From the NCBI GenBank assembly GCA_945862235.1, contig CAMAYU010000021.1, forward strand, positions 1-53,089: a stretch of DNA of 53,089 bases, read 5' to 3'. This document shows positions 47,176 through 53,089 of this stretch, piece by piece. The notes under the pieces are model-generated. The model saw nothing but the letters and a program-made list of their open reading frames with translations. It ran no database searches and was not told the origin of the DNA. Each line of letters begins with the position of its first letter. Within the stretch, counting starts at the first letter, position 1. Source of the DNA: Schlesneria paludicola DSM 18645 (GTDB lineage: Bacteria > Planctomycetota > Planctomycetia > Planctomycetales > Planctomycetaceae). The translations under genes and the position numbers were made by a program.

Positions 47176-49748
47176 AGCGAATCGAACTGCGTTCTCCTAG
47201 TGCTGTTCTGCTTCCACTGGTGATCATGCTGTTGCCCGTTCTGGCGTGCGCCCAGCAAGCCGATCCCGAAAAGAAGCCGCTGCCCCCCGACGTTGCCAAG
47301 GCGTACCTGTCTCGCGTGCGGGATTTGTGCCAGCGCGAGCCTTTGCGCGGCGTCCGCGTCAGCGACTGCTGGCTCAACAAGGGCAGCCTAGTCCTGGCGG
47401 GACTGGCTGATAGCGAAGAACAGCTTGAGTCGCTCAGAGAGGAAGCGGGGGAGCAGGTGGAGGCAATACCCGGTTTGCTCGCCCTCGTCACCGCGGGCGT
47501 TTCCGTGGAGCGTGTCTCGATCGCTCCGCTCCGCAGCCAGTCCCTGCCTAGGCTTCAAACCGCGTTTGCCACCCGCCGGTTCACCGATCCCGATTGGGAG
47601 GCCGTGTTGCGACAGACACGCCTCGACGACGCGCACTTTGACCGGTCGGGCGGACTGGTGCTAAAGGGGGTCTGCCTGAACGATGACGCCCGTGCCGCGA
47701 TGACCGCCGGAGAAAGGCGACCCGATCTACCGGCCTACCGGATGATCATCGAGATCGAAGACTTGTTGCAGCAGCAAATGACGCCGCCCGTCTACCGCAG
47801 GCTGGGGCTTGCCGACAACCGGGTCGAGATCGACTTCCTGAAGAATCCGGTCGCCGCAATCCAGACGGCAGTGGCGCAGCGTCCAGCCCTTGACGGTGTG
47901 CTCGTTCGCAGTGCCGCCTACGATAGTCAGGGGGAACTGAGGCTTGAGGGACTGGTGGAGTCGGAAGAGCAGCGCGAAGAGTTTCTCAAGTTCCTGACTT
48001 CACATCTGAAAGCCAGCCGTGTGTGTCGGTCATCGGTCGAAATCACCGCGGCCGCCAGCGGCCTCGCAATGTTTTCCCTAGACGAATGGCGAACGAGCCT
48101 GCAGCGTGGGCTGGCGGAAAGCGGTGAAACGCGGTGGCGAAAGTCGCTTGTCTCCCGCGCTTGGTTCCAAGGTGACGGCACGGTGGCCGTCCTCGTGTGC
48201 GGACTGGGGATCGACACGGGGAGTGAACCTTATCAGAAAGAGTTTTTGAAACTGGCACTCGAAGTCACGGGGCGGCTTGCGGCCGATCGGCCGCAAGTCG
48301 GGAAGTTCGTTCGCGAGGTGGTTGTAGGCGGAGCCGAATCTTGGGCCGATCCGGTGAACGAACTGAGAACGGCAACGGCCCGCGAACCCAAATACGACGG
48401 CATCCGGGTGGATGGTGCAGAGTTCGATGCATCGGGAGGTCTGGCCTACGACGGTGTTTGCAATTCTCCGGCCCAGGCGGTCGACTTCGCACAGTTCGCA
48501 GCCACCGTTCTGAAGGAAGCCCGCAGTCCTCTGGCACCGCTCCCCGCGTCGTGCAAGCGGATGCGGGGAGTATCGACCGCCAGTATGCTGAAAGAGCTTC
48601 GGACGTGGAGTTCGCAGAATCTCGATGAGGTCTGGCTGGAGCGGCTGCACTTTTCTTCCAAGGGAAGATTGCGATTGGAAGGGATGGGCATCGCCGCCTC
48701 CGACGAACTGAAGTGCCGTACCCGCGCATTGGAGCTACTGGCACCGCATCCCCTGGCGAATCATCTGCTCGTCGGTGACCCCCTTGAGACAGCCGTCCGG
48801 GTCGTTCAACCGAGTCTCACGGCCGACCTGCGAAAACTGGTGATCGAGGCCCCAGACCTACGCGGGCTGAGCATTCAACGGGGGTATTACGACGCCGACG
48901 GCCTGTTCCTGGTATCGGGTGTGCAGGATAAGGACGGGCAGGTTGGGTTGCTCACCAAGCGGGTGAACGACCTGCCCGCCGATTCGGAAATCCGGTTGCG
49001 GCTTCCCGCCGGACTGAAGACAGACCGGTTCGCCGTCGTCCTACTGGCGCAATTGGTGACCTGTCTGAATGATGTGATGCCCGCCTTCGAGGCGTGCGAC
49101 GGCATCCGTCTGACCGAGGCGTACCATGACGAACAGAACCGGCTGGCGTTTCGCGGCACGCGGGTCTTTCCCAACGTGAAAAACGTGAAAGCCGCAGAGA
49201 GCGCCGTGCTCAACTTGTCGAAGGCCGACTACATATGGACCGGCATTGAGACCACCGTTCAGCGGGCAGAGAGCGCCGTGCTCGACTTGCTGAAGGCCGA
49301 CCCTGAGTGGGGAATCCGAGTCGGTGGCGGTGTTTCACTGACGGGATTGACGCCGATCCCGCAGCATGCTCGGGACGAGATAAAAAGCCGGAGGGCGGAT
49401 ATTTTCGGACTCGTGCGCGACAAAAAGTACGCGGACGCGCAGCGACAGCTGACGGAAATCATCCAGCAAAATCCGGACGATTCGCTGGCGTGGTATCTCC
49501 GTGGATTGTGCCTGGAATCTGACGGACAACTCGAACTGGCTCGGCGGGATTATCTGCGGGTGGTGATTTTGGACCGGGGCAACCCCGCCCATGCGGGGGT
49601 CCGTTCCCGTTCGCTCGAAGGGTTGCAAGGGACTCTGCGGGTCAAGGCAGACGCCCAGATCAAAAAGGTTGCCGCAGAGCTCACCTCAGGTCAGTCGGTC
49701 GATTCGCTCTTCGGCGTGAAGGCATGGAAGGCCCGGAATGCCAAATGA
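47172..49748 (+). CDS. Exported protein of BON-like repeats with a TPR tail
   Basis: 858 residues from the ATG at 47172, in ATGA overlap with the previous stop. A signal peptide spans about 1-28 (LLPLVIMLLPVLACAQQ); V-L-A-C at 23-26 could also be a lipobox. The body is a tandem series of units of the form x-x-x-x-D-x-x-G-x-L-x-L-x-G followed by a helix: HFDRSGGLVLKGVCLNDDAR, AAYDSQGELRLEGLVESEEQ, EFDASGGLAYDGVCNSPAQA, HFSSKGRLRLEGMGIAASDE and YYDADGLFLVSGVQDKDGQV. This is the beta-alpha logic of BON domains, which bind membranes or peptidoglycan. The last 120 residues contain a TPR unit (NPDDSLAWYLRGLCLESDGQ). It ends the operon and probably sits outside the inner membrane. Confidence 0.75.
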   Translation: MKRIELRSPSAVLLPLVIMLLPVLACAQQADPEKKPLPPDVAKAYLSRVRDLCQREPLRGVRVSDCWLNKGSLVLAGLADSEEQLESLREEAGEQVEAIPGLLALVTAGVSVERVSIAPLRSQSLPRLQTAFATRRFTDPDWEAVLRQTRLDDAHFDRSGGLVLKGVCLNDDARAAMTAGERRPDLPAYRMIIEIEDLLQQQMTPPVYRRLGLADNRVEIDFLKNPVAAIQTAVAQRPALDGVLVRSAAYDSQGELRLEGLVESEEQREEFLKFLTSHLKASRVCRSSVEITAAASGLAMFSLDEWRTSLQRGLAESGETRWRKSLVSRAWFQGDGTVAVLVCGLGIDTGSEPYQKEFLKLALEVTGRLAADRPQVGKFVREVVVGGAESWADPVNELRTATAREPKYDGIRVDGAEFDASGGLAYDGVCNSPAQAVDFAQFAATVLKEARSPLAPLPASCKRMRGVSTASMLKELRTWSSQNLDEVWLERLHFSSKGRLRLEGMGIAASDELKCRTRALELLAPHPLANHLLVGDPLETAVRVVQPSLTADLRKLVIEAPDLRGLSIQRGYYDADGLFLVSGVQDKDGQVGLLTKRVNDLPADSEIRLRLPAGLKTDRFAVVLLAQLVTCLNDVMPAFEACDGIRLTEAYHDEQNRLAFRGTRVFPNVKNVKAAESAVLNLSKADYIWTGIETTVQRAESAVLDLLKADPEWGIRVGGGVSLTGLTPIPQHARDEIKSRRADIFGLVRDKKYADAQRQLTEIIQQNPDDSLAWYLRGLCLESDGQLELARRDYLRVVILDRGNPAHAGVRSRSLEGLQGTLRVKADAQIKKVAAELTSGQSVDSLFGVKAWKARNAK

Positions 49749-49839
49749 ACCGACATCGGTGTGCTTGTACATCGAAGGGATGATTCAGGTTGCCGATTCC
49801 GCGACCCGTCGTGCGCCGCGAATGGGCCAGTTGCTGCTG

Positions 49840-50037
49840 TGAAGGCCCCTGACTTTCGGACATCGTTGGGGCGGGTGATGATTCCCCCCAATGGAGGTTT
49901 GAAAGATGGTTCAGCAGCAAGTTCAGGCGGTTCGGACGATGCGTGTGTTTTCGGAGGAGTTCAAGGTGGATGAGCCTCCCACCTTCAAGACTTCAAGCAT
50001 TGCTCTCCCACCATCTTTGCATCTCACACCCCGCTGA
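49840..50037 (+). mobile_element. Left-end remnant of an IS3-like element with a truncated transposase ORF
   Basis: From 49840 the sequence TGAAGGCCCCTGACTTTCGG looks like the start of an IS3-type terminal repeat. An ORF at 49906-50037 follows with GGAGG upstream, reading MVQQQVQAVRTMRVFSEEFK. The part RVFSEEFK is the usual beginning of IS3 OrfA (helix-turn-helix). After about residue 23 the reading becomes unrelated because a junction at about 49973 joins it to the DUF1580-like remnant on the other strand. The rest of the element is missing. Confidence 0.5.
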
Positions 50038-50138
50038 ACCCAACGATACAAAGTAGCCATACCGAGCTTTCTTCCTGTTGGACGTTTCGGCAACAACTGA
50101 CTCGCCTCTCTCAAAGGAATGACTTTTCCCTTAAACAC
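49923..50138 (-). pseudogene. Truncated DUF1580-like helix-turn-helix protein
   Basis: A 71-codon frame from a GTG at 50138. VIPLREASQLLPKRPTGRKL, followed by ATLYRWVQRGVR and LEVLKVGG, is the pattern of the planctomycete DUF1580 proteins, small excisionase-like DNA-binding proteins often near integrases and island ends. The last 20 residues, after KVGG, are not family-like and read through the junction with the IS remnant at about 49973. The gene is therefore probably cut at its 3' end by the insertion. Confidence 0.6.
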
Positions 50139-50340
50139 GTCGATTGCCTTGCCACAACCTCCTCAGGTGGAACCACACCCAACACCGCCGTAACACTGGC
50201 GGTGAACACGGTGATTCTTCAAACACGCAGTGGTGTGTTGGTACTCATTTGAAGGAGATTCGACGCCTGACGGTGGCAACGTCGGCATGGACGATTGAGA
50301 ATGATGGGCGAGTTCAGTCCATTGTTCTTGGAGGTCTGGC

Positions 50341-50427
50341 ATGAGTCGTTCGCAAATCAGGTTCTTGGTCGTAGGACTCTTGTTCACGGTGATTGCTGCA
50401 ATCGCCTCAACCGCCATCGCAAAGTGA
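50341..50427 (+). CDS. Very small membrane peptide
   Basis: A 28-residue peptide, MSRSQIRFLVVGLLFTVIAA followed by eight residues ending AIAK: a short basic start and one membrane-length hydrophobic segment. GGAGG lies seven bases before the ATG and the next gene starts six bases after the stop, so a coupled small gene is likely. It could be a holin-like or toxin-like peptide or simply a small secreted peptide; nothing decides. Confidence 0.5.
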   Translation: MSRSQIRFLVVGLLFTVIAAIASTAIAK

Positions 50428-50433
50428 CACCAA

Positions 50434-51777
50434 ATGAATTCCATCGAAAACTTCCTCGACTCACTTCATCACGCCCATCTCGACAATGCCCGGCAATTGT
50501 ACGTCGCAAAGACGATTGGAAGCGGCCAGAGTGAAAGAGATATTTCGCCAGTCACAAACTTCGTGTTTGAGTTCTTTCTGTACAACAGCTTGTACGCCGT
50601 TGATTGGGAGACGTCTTACGCTGAAGGCTCACTCGTCTACCATGATCGTCAAAGTCCAATCACGGAACGGAACATGCAGATCGCACTTGAAAAGTTCTGC
50701 CGTCAGAAATGCGGGGAGAGTTCCGAGTTTCTGATCGAAGCCTTTCTGCCTCTGGCTGGGTTGGATGACCTTGCCGGGGAATGGACACTCATCACGACAG
50801 ATGACCCTCGCAGGGCTGAAGAGGGGAAAAGGTTCTTTGCGAAGATTGCGGAAATCGGCCAGCTTGCGGCCAACAATGATCTTCGTCCGACCGGAAAAAC
50901 TTTCGACTTGATTGGTGACTGCCGCTATTTTGCGTATGGAGTGCGGAACAACATCTTTCACGGTTCTAAATCACTCGGTCAGATTTACGAAGCCGACCAA
51001 GCACGACGCATTGGCGTGTACGATCTGTTCTTGCGGTGTCTCAACTCATTGTTTTTTCTGGCAACTGGTCGGAAGGAACATGGGGCAGGCTTGTGCCAAC
51101 TGCCAATGGTTCAACGCTGCGGCACTTCCCAGATCGAGGTGCCACTGACAAAAGTTAATCGTTTGCTGATGCTGAAGATGATGAAGCCCGAAGATTCGAT
51201 GCTCCATTGGAAGCTGTTCCGGTCAAACCAAGATGTTCCGATTCTCTCGTCGAACGACCGCCGTGCCCTCTTCTATCCCTCCGCTGGGAAGGACTTTTTC
51301 TTTCCCTTGCTTGTCGGATTGCCGTTCTGCACAGATTTCTTTTTTTACGAGGAGGCTCGCCATCGAGACGGCAAGATTGTTCTGCGACGAGCAATCAGAG
51401 AACTTGTACCCAATGTGGAATGTAATGAATTGGATGCCTCTGAAAACGAATGTCTTGAGTTTGAATTTGATTCCGTGTCTCGTCGTGCATGGATCGTGCA
51501 TGAGGACAACATGACATTTCTGAATAAAGACATACTGATTGCCTTCTATTTTCATCGGGGTGACAGTCCCGGCGAAGGAGGCTCAGGTCAAAGTTGGGAC
51601 AGCAACTTGTTGCCCCAACTTCTTGCGAAGTCGGTCTCAGACATCGGATGCCACGTTCTGACCGATGGAGAGCCGGGGGGATTGCTTGACGAAGTTGCAA
51701 CGCAGTGTCAGAAGGTAACGCTGGCAAACAGTCATCGTGGACGTGATTACTTCTATGGCGTCATTCCCAAGCCGTGA
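50434..51777 (+). CDS. Unassigned protein with a HEPN-like RNNIFH motif
   Basis: 447 residues starting MNSIENFLDSLHHAHLDNAR. An all-helical N-terminal half ends in FAYGVRNNIFHGSKSLGQ (Arg171, His176), which has the R-x4-H motif and the following glycine typical of HEPN and Apea-like ribonuclease domains. The C-terminal half is mixed alpha/beta (NKDILIAFYFHRGDSPGEGG) and unrecognised. HEPN domains cut RNA in many toxin and anti-phage systems. The role here is inferred from the motif and location only. It sits just downstream of a 28-residue membrane peptide, and the pair may form a unit. Confidence 0.65.
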   Translation: MNSIENFLDSLHHAHLDNARQLYVAKTIGSGQSERDISPVTNFVFEFFLYNSLYAVDWETSYAEGSLVYHDRQSPITERNMQIALEKFCRQKCGESSEFLIEAFLPLAGLDDLAGEWTLITTDDPRRAEEGKRFFAKIAEIGQLAANNDLRPTGKTFDLIGDCRYFAYGVRNNIFHGSKSLGQIYEADQARRIGVYDLFLRCLNSLFFLATGRKEHGAGLCQLPMVQRCGTSQIEVPLTKVNRLLMLKMMKPEDSMLHWKLFRSNQDVPILSSNDRRALFYPSAGKDFFFPLLVGLPFCTDFFFYEEARHRDGKIVLRRAIRELVPNVECNELDASENECLEFEFDSVSRRAWIVHEDNMTFLNKDILIAFYFHRGDSPGEGGSGQSWDSNLLPQLLAKSVSDIGCHVLTDGEPGGLLDEVATQCQKVTLANSHRGRDYFYGVIPKP

Positions 51778-51822
51778 TGCTCACGAAACCACGTCGCCAC
51801 CAGTCAAGTTGGAGAGGTCAAC

Positions 51823-52158
51823 ATGGCAGAGTGCATTCGGTTCGTCTGCTCTGGTTGTGGGCACTCAATCGAGGCATGGTCAGACGGCAATCCCTTCTAC
51901 ATTGATGAGGCTGGCAAAAAGAAATACGCCTATCATCCCCACCACGATGAGCTTGAAAAGTGCGTAGCGAATGATGAGCCGCACCTGTGTCTGAAATGTG
52001 GCAGAGAATCGAAGATCGACTCACGGCTTGATTCCAAGGTTTGTCCCAAATGTGGTTCGGAGAATGTTGTTGATACATTCCATTTGGAAGGGGCGAAGTG
52101 TCCAAAGTGCAAAGCCGGACATTTCGCCAGTGACAAAGAGTTCTTTTGTGTTTCGTGA
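51823..52158 (+). CDS. Small zinc-ribbon protein
   Basis: 111 residues with several CxxC pairs: CSGCG near the start, CLKCG in the middle, CPKCG and CPKC toward the end, at least three zinc knuckles. The part GNPFYIDEAGKKKYAYHPHH resembles small immunity or adaptor-type proteins. GGAGAGG lies five bases before the ATG. It begins 45 bases after the HEPN-like gene, so it may be co-transcribed. No enzymatic motif. Zinc ribbons of this kind bind nucleic acids or proteins. Confidence 0.75.
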   Translation: MAECIRFVCSGCGHSIEAWSDGNPFYIDEAGKKKYAYHPHHDELEKCVANDEPHLCLKCGRESKIDSRLDSKVCPKCGSENVVDTFHLEGAKCPKCKAGHFASDKEFFCVS

Positions 52159-52275
52159 CCGGGATGATTTGTGGCCTGACTCAAGAGCTTCCCAGCCAAA
52201 AGCGGAATGCGTTGGACACGAAACGAATGCAGGCCGTGTGCTTCGTAATGGCAACAGCGATGGAAGGAGTGCCTG

Positions 52276-52632
52276 ATGGGATCAATGGTCGAAGCGAGTT
52301 GCGAGTGCGGATACGAAGGGACGTTCCCAATCGGCGGCGGAATGGCAACTTTTCAAGAAGAATGCTCGTTCCCGTGCCTGTGTCGCCAATGCAAGCGAGT
52401 TGTTGATGCCAACCTTCTGACTAAACTTGCTTGCCCAACGTGCGGAAGCGAAAACATCATACCTTACGATCAACCGGAACTGTGCGAGCAACAAGGCAGC
52501 AATGTCGTGGCCTCTTGGAGCTTCGGCGGGCAGAATGGACGAGAACTTCAACTCACCGATGGTCTCTACTTTTGTCCGTTGTGCGACACTTACCGGCTTA
52601 GGTTTTTCGAGGGAGATGTTTGCTGGGACTGA
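52276..52632 (+). CDS. Second small zinc-ribbon protein
   Basis: 118 residues starting MGSMVEASCECGYEGTFPIG. Cysteine pairs CEC, CLCRQC, CPTCG and CPLC suggest two zinc ribbons. A GGAAGGAG ribosome-binding site is about eight bases before the ATG. It resembles the preceding gene in size and type but not in detailed sequence. No family recognised. Confidence 0.75.
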   Translation: MGSMVEASCECGYEGTFPIGGGMATFQEECSFPCLCRQCKRVVDANLLTKLACPTCGSENIIPYDQPELCEQQGSNVVASWSFGGQNGRELQLTDGLYFCPLCDTYRLRFFEGDVCWD

Positions 52633-52738
52633 GCACTTTCGACTTTGCTAAACCTCAATCGCAGACACTCATGGACCATTTCAAGGAATCGCTCGAACGA
52701 TTGGCAAGACTCCCACACCCTATTTCTTGCAGGAACAC

Positions 52739-52879
52739 ATGAAATGCCCTCAGCACAAGAAGCACTACGTGGCGACCGAGAGCCGTTACCCGAATGGCTC
52801 CTCACAGCGAATGAATTCAGGTTCATCGGGGAGATGCGTGCTGAGGGTTGAGAGAGTGTGGACCTGCCGTTGTGATTAG
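52739..52879 (+). CDS. Short zinc-ribbon-like ORF, probably cut by the adjacent insertion
   Basis: 46 codons, MKCPQHKKHYVATESRYPNG continuing to VLRVERVWTCRCD. The pattern CPxH...V-x-x-S-R-Y-x-x-G...R-V-W-T-C-x-C resembles the N-terminal zinc ribbon of NrdR-like proteins, which should go on after the second cysteine pair. AGGA lies six bases before the ATG. The stop lies where the upstream end of the ISL3-like element begins, so the 3' part was probably lost by that insertion. An overlapping 35-codon frame in another phase (from 52744) has no such support. Confidence 0.45.
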   Translation: MKCPQHKKHYVATESRYPNGSSQRMNSGSSGRCVLRVERVWTCRCD

Positions 52880-52916
52880 GGGTTAGGAAACCATCCACCA
52901 GATCACAGGAGTCGGC

Positions 52917-53089
52917 ATGTCCACGAGTTTGTTGTATCACACGTTTGGGGTTCGGGGGTATGAGTATCGATCGACGGCGTATGGCGGTGGCGGGATGACG
53001 ATGACGATCGAGCAGCCGCGTCAGGCGTTGTGCTGTTCGCAGTGCGGCGGCAAGAAGGTGCATGCGAAGGGGGGCGTGGTGCGCGAGTT
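52917..53089 (+). mobile_element. ISL3-like transposase, N-terminal part (runs off the window)
   Basis: The open frame starts MSTSLLYHTFGVRGYEYRST and continues into CCSQCGGKKVHAKGGVVRE, which is the N-terminal zinc-ribbon region of ISL3-family transposases that precedes the DDE nuclease domain. It is still open at the window end (57 codons seen). An upstream end of the element with GTGATTAGGGGTTAGG lies at about 52872-52887; its terminal repeat cannot be confirmed because the other end is outside the window. Confidence 0.75.

Noticed and set aside
31000..49748. Reading the Hsp70/GrpE/J-like genes as the ordinary dnaK-grpE-dnaJ housekeeping operon
   Set aside because: The Hsp70s are lidless or vWA-fused, the J-like protein lacks HPD and is 1076 residues, and the rest of the operon is membrane GTPase and GAP1 genes.

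Overview
The window looks like a chromosomal accessory (defence-island) segment of a planctomycete. The grounds are a high-GC coding style, a DUF1580-type helix-turn-helix remnant, several families of interspersed palindromes of a kind I associate with planctomycete genomes, and many small secreted or unassigned proteins. No rRNA, intact tRNA or CRISPR array was seen.

Positions 1-9700 hold loosely organised housekeeping and accessory genes on both strands: a cold-shock protein, a secreted thermonuclease, a SAM methyltransferase, a GIY-YIG protein followed by three small unassigned genes, an RNase H-like protein with a small partner, a rhomboid protease, a secreted Kelch-like protein and an ADP-ribosylglycohydrolase. 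Broken pieces lie between them: a NUMOD3-like fragment, a metallophosphoesterase cut off just before its second metal motif, a tRNA-like fragment and a DNA-binding-protein fragment. This suggests repeated rearrangement.

Positions 9721-26470 (minus strand) carry what I read as a complete eight-gene BREX type 6 operon in the order brxE-brxA-brxB-brxC-pglX-pglZ-brxD-brxHI. Six of its seven junctions are tight overlaps or hairpin-bearing short gaps; the brxC-pglX junction is a 260-bp nest of inverted repeats. Two further palindromes lie in frame inside pglX. Divergently, at 26799-30349, is a McrBC-type restriction pair whose McrB carries two PUA/EVE-like domains ahead of the AAA+ motor.

Positions 31000-49748 (plus strand) form the most unusual part: nine co-directional genes, mostly overlapping or only a few bases apart. 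They encode a multi-pass membrane P-loop GTPase-like protein, a GrpE-like exchange factor, an Hsp70 lacking its lid, an Hsp70 fused to a von Willebrand A domain, a 1076-residue J-like zinc-ribbon scaffold, two large GTPase-associated-protein (GAP1)-like proteins with C-terminal membrane anchors, a single-pass membrane protein and an exported protein made of BON-like repeats with a TPR tail. A full Hsp70 cycle appears to have been recruited to an envelope-spanning GTPase machine. I infer a conflict or stress-response role from the families and the position beside BREX and McrBC; the function is not known to me.

Positions 49749-53089 are an island edge: an IS3-type left-end remnant abutting a broken DUF1580 gene, a small membrane peptide followed by a protein with a HEPN-like RNNIFH motif, two small zinc-ribbon proteins, a short zinc-ribbon ORF apparently cut by an insertion, and the start of an ISL3-like transposase running off the window.
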